From the NCBI GenBank assembly GCA_947477885.1, contig CANJUD010000006.1, forward strand, positions 1-64,000: a stretch of DNA of 64,000 nt, given 5' to 3'. Position 1 is the first letter of the stretch, and every line of letters starts with the position of its first letter. Origin of the DNA: Bacteroidota bacterium (GTDB taxonomy: Bacteria; Bacteroidota; Bacteroidia; UKL13-3). This document shows positions 1 to 9,830 of this stretch, in pieces. A program made the translations under genes and the position numbers. The notes below the pieces were generated by a model, which made no database searches, was not told the DNA's origin, and saw only the letters and a program-made list of their open reading frames with translations.

Positions 1-95
1 AACTTGTATATAGGGGAAGGTTTTTATCCAAAAACTTCTCCAATCTAGCAAGATGCGAATATAGTGGGAAGTTTTTAATTGCAAGTTGTTTCCCA

Positions 96-1154
96 TTATT
101 TTATTTCTAATTGGTCCAATGGGCTCGCAATTTTTTGAAGTGATTTTAAACTCACATGGGTATAAATTTCAGTAGTACGGCTACTTTTATGTCCTAGTAA
201 TTCTTGGATATATCTGAGGTCTGTGCCCGTTTCAAGCAAGTGCGTGGCGTAGCTATGACGAAGCATGTGTAAATTTACCGGCTTTTTTATTCCAGCAAGG
301 TCACATCCTTTTTTTAGCACCAATGCTAATGATCTTTCGCTGTAAAGGTGTCCACCTTGACCTTCAAATAAGTAAACTTTGGGTCGATAAGCCAAGAAGT
401 ATTTTCTCAAGAATTCCAATACAGTCTTACTTAAGGGTACTATTCGGTCTTTTCTACCTTTTGCCTGCTTTATGCTGATTTGCATCCGTTTACTATTAAT
501 GTCGGATAATTTCATATTCACCAGTTCGCTGCGTCGCAAACCCGCCGAATAAATTAAACTAATCATGCTTTTATGTTTAATATTATCAAGTGCATTGATG
601 ATGGCTGCTATTTCTTCTTTTGCTAAAACTTTTGGTAGTGGATTGTAGCGCCTTGGCCTATGCACCAAGTCCACCTTCAACTTTGCATGTTCTATGGTTT
701 GAAAAAACAATTTCACCCCATTCACTATTTGGTTTTGATAGGAGGCCGATAAGTTTTTCTTTAATATATAGTCGTTGTTAAAAACAATAAGGTCATCGTT
801 GGTGATATCGCTGATAACTTTAGAAGCATTAAACAGCAAAAAAATTCTGATGGCTTCAGTATAGGTTTTTACGGTACTGTCGCTATACCGTTTCGATTTT
901 AGCCACCTACTAAATTCTAATAGCTTTTTTTGCCTGTCGTTGGCGTTGCCGCCATCCACATCCGCTATATCCACACCTATCTTAAACCTTTCCCTATTCT
1001 CTTCATTATTAGGCAGGTGCCACACCTTTTTGGTCTGGCTCCATGTTGCACCTTTCAGTTTTTTAATACGTGCAATTAGGTCAGCATCTTTTTCAAAATA
1101 CACACCTATTCGTTGCTCACCCTTGTGTTCTATAATTTTTGCATTCCATTCCAT
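96..1154 (-). CDS. Tyrosine recombinase / site-specific integrase with N-terminal HARP-like extension
   Basis: This 352-residue protein is a XerC/D-like tyrosine recombinase that should cut and rejoin DNA through a 3'-phosphotyrosine. The SAM-like core-binding domain spans about residues 75-160 and the catalytic domain about 175-345. The catalytic set is visible: R207 in GLRRSEL, K232 in AKGRKDR, H296 and R299 in HMLRH, H322 in LGH, and nucleophile Y331 in EIYTHV. Residues 10-50 form an extra module (VYFEKDADLI then KVWHLP) that resembles the HARP DNA-binding repeat of SMARCAL1-like proteins; that resemblance is inference. No phage or integron genes follow it, and no attachment site is visible, so it could be a lone recombinase, an inversion enzyme or the edge of an element. 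The ATG at 1154 gives the full extension. Confidence 0.93.
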   Translation of the reverse strand: MEWNAKIIEHKGEQRIGVYFEKDADLIARIKKLKGATWSQTKKVWHLPNNEENRERFKIGVDIADVDGGNANDRQKKLLEFSRWLKSKRYSDSTVKTYTEAIRIFLLFNASKVISDITNDDLIVFNNDYILKKNLSASYQNQIVNGVKLFFQTIEHAKLKVDLVHRPRRYNPLPKVLAKEEIAAIINALDNIKHKSMISLIYSAGLRRSELVNMKLSDINSKRMQISIKQAKGRKDRIVPLSKTVLEFLRKYFLAYRPKVYLFEGQGGHLYSERSLALVLKKGCDLAGIKKPVNLHMLRHSYATHLLETGTDLRYIQELLGHKSSRTTEIYTHVSLKSLQKIASPLDQLEIK

Positions 1155-1266
1155 ATCGTTATTATATAATACTGTGCAATTTTAATCACAAAATGTAATC
1201 GATTATGCAAAATTTGTCCATGCTTATTCAACAAGAATAGTTTTGGCCTAATCGAATATCTGCACT

Positions 1267-4200
1267 TTATTTCCCTACCATCACCTTACCCTGCTGTTCA
1301 TCGCCAATCCTATAAGTATACAAGCCAGCTGCCCATTTAGATACATCAATAGATACACTATTTACTATATTCGAGTCAAATATTTTTTTGCCATGCATAT
1401 CATATAATGCCAATTTCTGTTTTTGTGCGGCACTTCCTGTATATTCAAATACCAAAATTGAATTGGCGGGTGTGGGATAAATTCTATATAATGCTTGAGT
1501 AATGTCAATAGAATGTATTCCAATATTTTGTTTAATATGAGCAGGGCAGGGGAACTCATACTTAATACCTGGGCTTCCGCCTGGGCAGCCTGTTTGCCAC
1601 GCATCGGGTGTGTTCATATCTAATTGAGGATTTTTCAATTCTAATGTATATCCTTTTCCATTGGGTGAGGTATACCATGGCGTATCCGCTTCATAATATA
1701 TACTTTGCAATAATGTATTATTATCTGCAACTATTATCGCATCATTGCTATCGGCCAATGCAAATCCTGGAGCGTATATAGCTTTATTTACCCACCAATT
1801 TTCTTTGTTAAATTTTTGCGTATCGCCAACTATTACAATATATGAATCGGGGAGTAGGAGCGGGGCATTGTTTAGTATATAACTACCTCCACTTTTGGTA
1901 TATAATGTGAGTCCACTTAAAGTAATTTGTGTGGTCCCTTTATTATACAGTTCAATCCAATCGTCGGCATCTTTTGTGGCACTGCTATGATAGTTAATTT
2001 CCGAAATTAGTAATGTATTATTGCATGGTGAGTAGGCTGTGCCAGGGCTGCCACCAAGGCACCCGGCAAACCAACTAGAAGCAGTATTGCCCATAGTATT
2101 TGAATCTACACGTTCCAAAGTGCGGCCCAATCCATTGGCACCAACTGGCCAATTTTTATCGGAATCGAACTTCATTGAACATACAAAGTAATTGCTGTAG
2201 TCATATATATATAATGAATCGGAAATTGGGCTAATAAAGTTAGTAGGCAAGCTATAATAGTTAGCAGGTTTATTATGTTGGGTAAAAAACTTATTGCTAT
2301 CTGTAATAAGCACGGTATATGAATTTGCAGGAAAAATTGTATTGGTAGGGAATATATATATATCACCTTTGCCATTCTTTATTGCCCAACCAGAAACATC
2401 TAAAGTAGCGTTTGCATTATTCTTTAATTCAACCCATGCAGCTGCATTGGAAGCAAGATGTGATTTATAATTAATTTCAGAAAAATAAATACTTGCATTT
2501 GCACCTGGTGAGCAGTTGCTATAATAACTTTTACCCGGTGTTCCGTTGGGGCACGAGGCATGCCAAGCGCTGCCATCGTATGGTTTTAGTGTGTCAGTCA
2601 TCAACTCTAAAGTATATCCATTTCCATTGGCTGAGTCGGTCCATTGGTTCGTGTTTTCATAGCGCATACTGTAAATAATTTTGCCGGAATTATCATATAT
2701 TTTCAGAGCATCCAAGGTATCCAAATCCAATCCTTTCAAATCGAAACTGATATAAGGATGAACTGTTTTGAATTTCATTGAATCGGCAGCCAGTACTATC
2801 CGTTGTCCTACAGGTAAAATATAATTTGCAGGGAATTGTATATAAGGTGAATCTAATTTGGTACGTAAAGTCCCGTTAGAAATATCCCATTGCTGGGTAT
2901 CATTATTATATAATTCCAGCCAACTTCCTGCATCGTTATTTTTAGCTGAAAGGTAATTAATTTCACTGATATAGTTTGGCTCAATGCAAGGCTGATAAGC
3001 CATTCCCGCACTTCCACCTATGCATCCTGCAAACCAGTTAGTGGGATTGGTAACCGATGAATCTATCGATTTGCGTTCCATTGTGCGGCCCATATTAATA
3101 GCTAATTTATTATATATAATGCTATCTACTATACCCCACCACACTTTACTGCCACCTTCATAATATATAGAGATGGTATCTTTGGTTTTGTTAAAATTAA
3201 AATCGCCGAAAACCATGCCTGTATTGGGATGCCATTTAGTAAAAGCTGTTTTGTCTTCACTTATGATAAATCGTTCTCCAGCCTTGATGTTGGCCTTATA
3301 AGGCAATCGTATATAATTGATATTTGACGATATTTTGATTTGCCAATCGCTCCAATTCAAATCGACGGTATCGGTGTTCATTACTTCTATCCAAGCACCT
3401 TCATTCATATTGTTGTCGGGGAACATATTAATTTCAGTAATTGCAAATTTTGCTTTCGGGTAACATATAGTTTTGCGTGGTCTACCAGGGGTTCCGCCGG
3501 GGCAGCTTAGCTTCCAATTGTTTCCTAAAGTTATATTATACATTGTATCTATGCGTTCAATGGTATTGCCTGTGCCCTTTGCCCCCTTGGGGAATGGGAA
3601 AGTATCACTATACCACACACCGCAATAAAAGGAAGTATCGGCGTTATGTATTCTTACCGCATCAGCGGTAGCTGATAAGCCATAATTAAATTGACCTATA
3701 TAGTTTTGAACGTATGGATATTGTATTTTAAACTTATTGGTATCATTACACACCACCAAATATTCGTGGCTTTTAAGTATAGTGTTTGTGGGAAATTGAA
3801 AATAATTGCTGTCATTATCATCTTTCATGATATAATATGACAAATCAAAATCTGAAGTGTCGGTATTATATAATTCAAACCAGTCGCCAGCATCTTTCGT
3901 TTTTGCACTGCTATAGTTTATTTCATTTACCAATACTTTTTGAGCACAAGGTGTGTATGCTTCTCCTGGGCTGCCATCAGGGCATCCAGTCATCCATGTG
4001 TAGGGGTCGTTTAAATCGCCATTATAGTTTTTCAGTTCTAAAGTGGTCCCATTTCCATCTGCACCTTGTGGCCAGGGCCATGAATCTTTATAACTCATTT
4101 TCTTTACCAAAAACCCTGAATCATCATATAAGGTTATACTATCTTTGTTATTTGAAAGATTAAAATTTGCAGGGCCAATAAAGTTGATAATAGTGGGATG

Positions 4201-6645
4201 TATATTTTTAAATTTGATAGTATCTTCTACCACTACCAAATAATTATTTGCCTTAATAGTTGTGCCTTGCGGAATCTTATATGTTTTTGCTGAATCGTGT
4301 GCCCTAATTACGAAATTTGATACGTCTATATCACTCATCGAACTATTATATAACTCTACCCAATTGCCGCTATTGCTTTTGGGGTTGCTATTATAATTAA
4401 CTTCGGAGAAAGTAACCTTACTACTCGATACTTTATATAATGCCGTTACTGTATCATTTTTTGTCATTCTTAAAACAGTTGAAAGCGAATCAGATTTTGG
4501 ATTGAAGCTATGATACTTCGAGTTCCATTTGATAAATTTATTTCCACTATCTAAGGGTGTTGTTTTTAAAAGAATATCAATACCTCCATAGTATTTTCCT
4601 TTCCAAGGTAAGTCAACATTTTTAAGTGAGTTTATATTCATTTTACCTGCACCAAAAGGATTGCTTTGCAATACCAAGTCATACGGCCCAGTTAGGTTAT
4701 AGCAAGTTTTTATAGTACTCTCAAGCGATTTGCAATGGCGAACAATAAACCACCGCAACCGTTGGGTATTTTTATACCATTCATTATAAGTTCCAAACCA
4801 TCTTTTTGCATGAGCAGTCATTTCAGGTTTTAGAATATTGATAGTACTATCCAATACATACAACATATGCTGAGCACCAAAAGTGGTATTCATTAAATCA
4901 ATATAGCGAGATAAATACCATTGATCAAATACTTTATTTTTACGCAACTTTTTCAATATTTCAATATGTCCTTCAGGGTCAGATAAACCACCTGTTTCAA
5001 TATTGCAAGGTGCCGCACTAGCAGAGGTGTCGGGCACGCCAGTATAATTTATATAAAAACCAAATACGGCATCGTTGTCCCATAATGTATAACCCCATTT
5101 TTTGTGTTTGCCATTGGGGTTTAATCCACGCCACCAACCGGTATTGTAATTAAGCCAATCGGAGGTAACACATAGGGAATTTACTATCATATAATCGGCC
5201 AAACTTTTTACATCCAGCAATGAATCAACATGCGCATATTTTGTAGAGTCGGCCATATTATTGCTCATAATATAATTATATAAAGTTGACCAATCGCTGA
5301 GTGCTTTATTGCCACCATATTCTGCCCATGTGGTGCCCCAGGTAAGTATATATTGTAAATCGTATTTGCCTTGGCCATAATTATAATTTGTATAATCGTG
5401 GTCATCGGGTTTTTCACGCATGTCATATACTCCCCAATATTTGCCATTCAAGTATACTATACATTTTTCAGCGGTACGTACATCCAAACTGAGGCCGCCT
5501 TCCTTTGCTAAATTCTGCACATACGCATCCCGAATATGTGCACTGCCATCGTTTGATGCATGATGTGCAGCAGGATAATTATCGTCGCCGGCAGCACGCA
5601 ATATCACGCGTTGGAAAGAACTGCGATCAGTAAGCGGGAACAGTTTTTCATTAACAGCGGATCCATACCCTGCTTCATCGCGGGTAATAAAATCTAAACT
5701 GCGTTGGTCATTTGCCCACGAGTCTTGCCCATGACTATTAAACTCGCCAGATACATAAGCTTTGCGTTTTTTATTTTTATCAAAAAATTCAAAAGTGCCT
5801 TTGGGGAAAAGTGAGTTGTCGCCATCAGCCAATTTCTGTAAATCGTAACCTGAAATAGAAACCACTTTCATGGTATGCGATACATTAATAAAATAAGTAT
5901 TGAATATGATAAAGCTTGGCAGTACAGAACTATTTGTACTAAAGGCCGCTGCTTTTATTACAGTAGTTGCCGACACTTTAATAGGGTTGCTATATAATTT
6001 TGAGGTGGATACTGGAGGCGTTCCATCAATTGTATATCTTATTTTTAAACCTGCGGTTTTGGTAGACATCGTGATGGTTTGGGCAGTGGTATAAAAACCA
6101 GCATCAACACTTAAAGTAGGTGTTTCGGCATAACTGCTATATTGCGTTGCTGCACTATTACTGCTACCCTTTGTAGGACTTGTAAATATGCCCCATGTGG
6201 AACCTCCATTGTTGTTGCGTCCCATTGAGTGGTTAAGTTGGGTTTTGGAAATGATGATGAGGTCAATCACATTGCCGTTGGTGTCACTCAGAATGATTTG
6301 CTCGGCCTTGCTTTTCGATTGCGAATAATTAAAATTGGTATGATAGCCACTGTCTCGGCCCGATGCCCAAAACGACACGAAACCAGAAGCTGGGATACTG
6401 ATGTTTTTGGTGATTCGCCACATTTTCAAGTTGCTGCTATCGTTGCTTAGGTAATAATTTCCTAGATTTATGGAGCTGCCACCTGCATTATAAATTTCTA
6501 ACCAATCTTCATGTTTTCCATAATTGTCCATGTAAGTGGCAAGGTTTGAACTGGAATATTCGTTTATGTAAAGTTGAGCCTGCATACGCAAGGTAGAAGC
6601 GGTAAAAAATAAAACAAACAGAACAATGGGGAAACCTTTTTTCAT
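1267..6645 (-). CDS. Giant T9SS-exported CotH-kinase / lamin-tail-domain repeat protein
   Basis: A 1792-residue secreted protein. It starts with a signal peptide (residues 1-23, ending near MQAQ). An N-terminal lamin-tail domain (LTD, about 25-150, INEYSSSN...DWLEIYN) follows, then a chitobiase/hexosaminidase C-terminal-like module (about 170-250, RYTIDGTPP), a CotH-kinase-like domain (about 270-680), and six more LTD modules. Each later LTD opens with a form of (S/N/T)EINY...W(L/F/V)ELYN and closes with GCxGGSPG...YxPC, whose cysteines may pair. The last 75 residues (YRIYPTPANS...GLYTYRIGD) are a type A T9SS sorting domain, so cell-surface or secreted localisation is expected. Its paralogue lies at 43488-49802. 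Family knowledge suggests surface adhesion or spore-coat-like protein phosphorylation, but the substrate is unknown. A TAnnTTTG box lies 24 nt upstream of the ATG. Confidence 0.93.
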   Translation of the reverse strand: MKKGFPIVLFVLFFTASTLRMQAQLYINEYSSSNLATYMDNYGKHEDWLEIYNAGGSSINLGNYYLSNDSSNLKMWRITKNISIPASGFVSFWASGRDSGYHTNFNYSQSKSKAEQIILSDTNGNVIDLIIISKTQLNHSMGRNNNGGSTWGIFTSPTKGSSNSAATQYSSYAETPTLSVDAGFYTTAQTITMSTKTAGLKIRYTIDGTPPVSTSKLYSNPIKVSATTVIKAAAFSTNSSVLPSFIIFNTYFINVSHTMKVVSISGYDLQKLADGDNSLFPKGTFEFFDKNKKRKAYVSGEFNSHGQDSWANDQRSLDFITRDEAGYGSAVNEKLFPLTDRSSFQRVILRAAGDDNYPAAHHASNDGSAHIRDAYVQNLAKEGGLSLDVRTAEKCIVYLNGKYWGVYDMREKPDDHDYTNYNYGQGKYDLQYILTWGTTWAEYGGNKALSDWSTLYNYIMSNNMADSTKYAHVDSLLDVKSLADYMIVNSLCVTSDWLNYNTGWWRGLNPNGKHKKWGYTLWDNDAVFGFYINYTGVPDTSASAAPCNIETGGLSDPEGHIEILKKLRKNKVFDQWYLSRYIDLMNTTFGAQHMLYVLDSTINILKPEMTAHAKRWFGTYNEWYKNTQRLRWFIVRHCKSLESTIKTCYNLTGPYDLVLQSNPFGAGKMNINSLKNVDLPWKGKYYGGIDILLKTTPLDSGNKFIKWNSKYHSFNPKSDSLSTVLRMTKNDTVTALYKVSSSKVTFSEVNYNSNPKSNSGNWVELYNSSMSDIDVSNFVIRAHDSAKTYKIPQGTTIKANNYLVVVEDTIKFKNIHPTIINFIGPANFNLSNNKDSITLYDDSGFLVKKMSYKDSWPWPQGADGNGTTLELKNYNGDLNDPYTWMTGCPDGSPGEAYTPCAQKVLVNEINYSSAKTKDAGDWFELYNTDTSDFDLSYYIMKDDNDSNYFQFPTNTILKSHEYLVVCNDTNKFKIQYPYVQNYIGQFNYGLSATADAVRIHNADTSFYCGVWYSDTFPFPKGAKGTGNTIERIDTMYNITLGNNWKLSCPGGTPGRPRKTICYPKAKFAITEINMFPDNNMNEGAWIEVMNTDTVDLNWSDWQIKISSNINYIRLPYKANIKAGERFIISEDKTAFTKWHPNTGMVFGDFNFNKTKDTISIYYEGGSKVWWGIVDSIIYNKLAINMGRTMERKSIDSSVTNPTNWFAGCIGGSAGMAYQPCIEPNYISEINYLSAKNNDAGSWLELYNNDTQQWDISNGTLRTKLDSPYIQFPANYILPVGQRIVLAADSMKFKTVHPYISFDLKGLDLDTLDALKIYDNSGKIIYSMRYENTNQWTDSANGNGYTLELMTDTLKPYDGSAWHASCPNGTPGKSYYSNCSPGANASIYFSEINYKSHLASNAAAWVELKNNANATLDVSGWAIKNGKGDIYIFPTNTIFPANSYTVLITDSNKFFTQHNKPANYYSLPTNFISPISDSLYIYDYSNYFVCSMKFDSDKNWPVGANGLGRTLERVDSNTMGNTASSWFAGCLGGSPGTAYSPCNNTLLISEINYHSSATKDADDWIELYNKGTTQITLSGLTLYTKSGGSYILNNAPLLLPDSYIVIVGDTQKFNKENWWVNKAIYAPGFALADSNDAIIVADNNTLLQSIYYEADTPWYTSPNGKGYTLELKNPQLDMNTPDAWQTGCPGGSPGIKYEFPCPAHIKQNIGIHSIDITQALYRIYPTPANSILVFEYTGSAAQKQKLALYDMHGKKIFDSNIVNSVSIDVSKWAAGLYTYRIGDEQQGKVMVGK

Positions 6646-6668
6646 AAAATAATTGATTAATTATACGA

Positions 6669-6676
6669 CAAATATA
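6669..6676 (-). promoter_or_regulatory. Bacteroidota -7 box (TATATTTG) for the CotH/LTD gene
   Basis: On the minus strand this reads TATATTTG, an exact match to the Bacteroidota TAnnTTTG -7 consensus, 24 nt before the ATG at 6645. I see no TTG-type -33 element at ideal spacing. Confidence 0.5.
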
Positions 6677-6788
6677 ATGTGCTGGCAAGGTTTTATATTA
6701 AACAATTTAAGGGAATGGCCAATCAAAACTTTATTTTTTTGATATGATTTTCTCCCTTTTATTTGCCTGTAAATAAAAATAATAAAAC

Positions 6789-7286
6789 ATGAAAAAAATA
6801 AACTACTTGCTATTCATTGCTGCTTTTGTATCAGTGTTAGCCACAGGCTGCGGCCAAAAACCCAAAGACATGATGGCAAAAAAATGGTCTTTTAAAGAAA
6901 TTGACAAAAAGGATCTTGATGCAATGGTGGCCAAAGAGATGGATGCACAAAAAGGTAGGCTTGAGGGCATGGATGATGCTGCTGCTAAAGCTGAAGTTGA
7001 AGCGACAATGAAAGAGGAAATGGCAAAAGCCCCAGAAATGATGGCCAAAATGTTTAAAGACATGTTTTTTGATATGAAGGCTGACGGTTCTTGCGAGATT
7101 GGAGGTATGAGTAGCACAGTAGAAAAAGGGAAATGGGAATTGAGCGAGGATGGAAAAAAACTTTCTATCACTGATTCAAAAGAGAAAAAGGACATGGAAG
7201 TTTCAAAACTTACAGCCGAAGAAATGACCATAAGGATAAAAGATGGCGAAATGGTTATGGGTATAACTTTTACAGCCGCTAAATAA
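6789..7286 (+). CDS. Small lysine/methionine-rich lipoprotein
   Basis: A 165-residue protein with a lipoprotein signal peptide (SVLATGC lipobox, lipidated Cys at about 21). The middle is charged and probably helical (KEIDKKDLDAMVAKEMDA), and the C-terminal half is probably beta-rich, with alternating strands such as GKWELSEDGKKLSIT and a final MGITFTAAK. The second half resembles lipocalin-like stress or scaffold lipoproteins common in Bacteroidota; function is unknown. It ends with a strong rho-independent terminator. A decayed tandem duplicate follows at 7381-7877 and aligns with it end to end, so the family was recently duplicated here. The start is fixed by the lipobox spacing. Confidence 0.85.
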   Translation: MKKINYLLFIAAFVSVLATGCGQKPKDMMAKKWSFKEIDKKDLDAMVAKEMDAQKGRLEGMDDAAAKAEVEATMKEEMAKAPEMMAKMFKDMFFDMKADGSCEIGGMSSTVEKGKWELSEDGKKLSITDSKEKKDMEVSKLTAEEMTIRIKDGEMVMGITFTAAK

Positions 7287-7309
7287 TTTTTTTTTAAACC
7301 AACTATATA

Positions 7310-7344
7310 AAGCCTGTTCCGAATAATCGGAGCGGGCTTTTTTT
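7310..7344 (+). terminator. Rho-independent terminator after the 165-aa lipoprotein gene
   Basis: A 13-bp stem pairs AAGCCTGTTCCGA (7310-7322) with TCGGAGCGGGCTT (7327-7339), with two G-U wobbles and an ATAA loop, followed at once by a T-run to 7344. It lies 24 nt after the stop codon. Confidence 0.9.
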
Positions 7345-7380
7345 ATGGATGATATTTGCCTTTATTTGTATACTTCTTAA

Positions 7381-7877
7381 TTAGACTTTACCAAACTGAA
7401 ATATATAATATGTATAGGTACGCTTATAGTTTTTTACTCTAAAAGTTATAGTCAAACTCAGCGAGAGTTGATTGCTAAAAAAAGGGAATTCAAGAAAGTT
7501 GATCTAAGATATATAGATGCTAGGATAGCAAAACAGATAAAAAAAACTAAAGCGATGCTTGCCGATATCAAGGACTCAGCTGACAAAGCAGAAAAGGAGG
7601 CTCTAGTGTTAATGGAGATAGGAAATGCAAGTGACATGGTGAACAAAATGCTTGAAGAAATGACAATGGAATTCAAAGTTTATAGCAATTGCAAAACTGC
7701 GGGTATGGGAAAAACTGAATAAGGGAATTAGGTGAAAAGGCGATTAAATTATATATATCCGATGAAAAAAATAGAAGGCAAGAACTTGATATTACCAAAC
7801 TAACTTCCGATGAATTAACAATTGGAATGACAACAGGTGAAGAAAGTATACTTCTGACTTTTACTCCTGCAAAATAA
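7381..7877 (+). pseudogene. Decayed tandem duplicate of the 165-aa lipoprotein gene
   Basis: In the frame of 7381-7722 the translation begins with a signal-peptide-like stretch (KYIICIGTLIVFYSKSYSQ) but has no ATG. It continues as KREFKKVDLRYIDARIAKQI..., matching KKWSFKEIDKKDLDAMVAKEM of the upstream gene. The frame stops at 7720-7722. The homologous C-terminal part (ELGEKAIKLYIS... to LLTFTPAK, TAA at 7875-7877) resumes in another frame at about 7725, matching WELSEDGKKLSIT...MGITFTAAK. So the copy has lost its start codon and has at least one frameshift. The lipobox cysteine also appears to be gone. Sequencing error could explain the frameshift but not the missing start. Confidence 0.85.
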
Positions 7878-7903
7878 TTATTTATATATTATAATACTCT
7901 TTT

Positions 7904-7968
7904 GTTGTCTGTTATCTGCATTGCCGCCGCCGCATGGCACAGTCATAAGACAACAGCTAACAGGCAAC
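7904..7968. repeat. Inverted heptanucleotide repeat between pseudogene and miaB
   Basis: The plus strand has heptads GTTGTCT and GTTATCT at 7904-7917. The minus strand has GTTGCCT, GTTAGCT and GTTGTCT across 7968-7948. The two arms face each other around a GC-rich centre (GCCGCCGCCGCATGGC). The right arm touches the miaB stop codon at 7968-7970. This is one member of the period-7 family described in the findings. It may fold into a hairpin and could act as a terminator for the convergent genes. Confidence 0.7.
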
Positions 7969-9353
7969 TATTCTACTACCTTCCCAATTAAAGAAGTTGT
8001 CGTCGCTCTTTCAATTTTCACATTCACATAGTCACCAGGCTTATAATGTTGTGCTGGAAAAACTACGATTACATTTTGATCATTCCGGCCTTTCAAATCT
8101 TCTTTCGATCTTTTGCTGAAACCTTCTACTAACACTTTGCATGTTTTACCTAAAAATTGTTCGTGCTTTTGCTTTGAAATTCCATTTTGTAGTTTTACAA
8201 TTTCTGCAAGTCGGCGGCCTTTTACTTCTTCTGGTATATCATCAGCATACTGCCGTGCAGCAAGTGTTCCTGGGCGTTCACTATATGCGTACATAAAGGC
8301 GAAATCAAATTGCCCCCATTGTATAATATCCATAGTTTGTTGATGGTCTTCTTCTGCTTCTGTGCAGAAACCTGATATTACATCGGTTGTAATTCCACAC
8401 TCAGGAATTAATTCCCTGATGCGTAAAACTTTACTTTCATACCAAGCTCTATCATAAGTGCGATTCATTAAATCGAGCACACGGCTACTTCCACTTTGTA
8501 CAGGCAAATGAATATAGTTGCAAATATTTTCATACTCCAACATTTTATATAATACGGCATCGGTAATATCTTTGGGATGCGAGGTAGAAAAACGTACACG
8601 CAACTCCGGACTTAAATCGGCAACCATTCCCAATAATTTATCGAAGGTGATGGCTTCTGCTTTTTGCTCGTTTGTTATTTTTTCAAATTCTTTTTTAGGT
8701 CCGCCGCCAAACCACAGATAGGAATCTACATTTTGGCCGAGCAAGGTTACCTCTTTTATTCCTTCAGCCAACAACTGTCTCGCTTCTTCCACAATGGAAA
8801 ATGGGTCACGACTGCGCTCTCGGCCGCGAGTGAAGGGCACTACACAGAAGCTGCACATATTATCGCAGCCACGCATGATGGAAATAAATGCAGATACGCC
8901 GTTGCTATTTAATCTAACAGGTGTAATCTCTGAATATGTTTCCTCCAAACTCAGCATCACATTCATGGCTTTGCTTCCTTCTTCAACTTGACGAATTAAG
9001 TTAGGCAAATCTCTGTAAGCATCAGGCCCTGCAACTACGTCCACCAATCTGTCTTCTTCTAATAATTTACTTTTGAGTCGTTCAGCCATGCAGCCCAATA
9101 CACCTACTATCATGCCCGGTCTTTGTTTACGCATGGCTTTGATGGCACGTAGGCGGTTCCAAATTTTCTGTTCGGCACCATCACGAATAGCACAGGTGTT
9201 AAGGAAGATTACATCGGCATCCTGCTCGTTGTCCACATTGGTGAAACCCTCGCCATTCATCACGCTGGCCACAATCTCACTATCACTCACATTCATGGCA
9301 CAGCCATAAGTTTCTATATATAATTTCTTCGTTTTTTCAGGCATTAAAAACAT
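7968..9353 (-). CDS. miaB: tRNA-2-methylthio-N6-dimethylallyladenosine synthase MiaB
   Basis: A radical-SAM methylthiotransferase of 461 residues, normal for MiaB. It converts i6A37 to ms2i6A37 in tRNAs that read U-starting codons. The N-terminal UPF0004 domain supplies three cysteines for the auxiliary 4Fe-4S cluster (C18 in YGCAMN, C54 in LNTCAIR, C88 in LGCMAER). The radical-SAM cluster is C163-x3-C167-x2-C170 (GCDNMCSFC). A C-terminal TRAM domain follows (about 395-461, GKTCKVLVEGFSKRS). The track start MFLM could also be trimmed to the ATG three codons later. It is transcribed away from the divergent 9426 gene and ends convergent with the decayed lipoprotein copy. Confidence 0.97.
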   Translation of the reverse strand: MFLMPEKTKKLYIETYGCAMNVSDSEIVASVMNGEGFTNVDNEQDADVIFLNTCAIRDGAEQKIWNRLRAIKAMRKQRPGMIVGVLGCMAERLKSKLLEEDRLVDVVAGPDAYRDLPNLIRQVEEGSKAMNVMLSLEETYSEITPVRLNSNGVSAFISIMRGCDNMCSFCVVPFTRGRERSRDPFSIVEEARQLLAEGIKEVTLLGQNVDSYLWFGGGPKKEFEKITNEQKAEAITFDKLLGMVADLSPELRVRFSTSHPKDITDAVLYKMLEYENICNYIHLPVQSGSSRVLDLMNRTYDRAWYESKVLRIRELIPECGITTDVISGFCTEAEEDHQQTMDIIQWGQFDFAFMYAYSERPGTLAARQYADDIPEEVKGRRLAEIVKLQNGISKQKHEQFLGKTCKVLVEGFSKRSKEDLKGRNDQNVIVVFPAQHYKPGDYVNVKIERATTTSLIGKVVE

Positions 9354-9425
9354 AAGTGCAAAAATATAGGAAAAAAAGCAAAGGATTTTTATAGTTTACA
9401 AACCTAATATTGCAAGTAAATTCCC

Positions 9426-9830
9426 ATGGAAACCATAGAAAGTCCCTTACTCGAAATAAAAGCCAGTGGCGAAAGTATATATACTTTCCTGAGCGACTGC
9501 AATAATCACAAACTCTTGATGCCAGAAGGGATTGAGAGTTTTGCCGCTACTACCGATACTTGTTCTTATAGCATTAAAGGAACTGGCAATCTGGCTTTGA
9601 AAGTGGAGGAACGGACTCCAAATTCTCAAATTAAATTATTGCCTACGGGCAAAGTTCCATTTAGTTTTGAGTTTTTTTGGCTGATAGAATCGAATGGAGA
9701 AAACTGCAAAGTGCAAAACAAAATCATTGCCAAAATGAACCCATTCATTAAAGCATTAGCGCAAAAACCACTACAAAATTTTATTACTGAGCAAGCACTA
9801 AATTTACAAAAGTATTATCATAACAAATGA
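9426..9830 (+). CDS. SRPBCC (START-like) family protein
   Basis: A 134-residue soluble protein with the layout of a small START/Bet v1-like fold: an N-terminal strand (ESPLLEIKASGESIYTFLSD), a helix, a beta meander in the middle, and a long C-terminal helix (FITEQALNLQKYYHNK). Such proteins bind hydrophobic ligands, but the ligand cannot be read from sequence. Its stop overlaps the start of the downstream acyltransferase by 4 nt (ATGA), so the two are probably co-translated and may share a role in lipid metabolism (inference). It is divergent from miaB. Confidence 0.75.
   Translation: METIESPLLEIKASGESIYTFLSDCNNHKLLMPEGIESFAATTDTCSYSIKGTGNLALKVEERTPNSQIKLLPTGKVPFSFEFFWLIESNGENCKVQNKIIAKMNPFIKALAQKPLQNFITEQALNLQKYYHNK

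Noticed and set aside
940-1185. 81-residue plus-strand frame over the integrase start
   Set aside because: Shadow of the recombinase gene; no initiation signal and no homology by eye.
6803-7231. 142-residue frame on the minus strand opposite the lipoprotein gene
   Set aside because: It is the complement of a codon-biased real gene, has no promoter box, and reads as serine-rich low complexity.
7948-7970. IS or transposon end next to miaB
   Set aside because: The inverted arms have no transposase nearby and match the heptad family instead.
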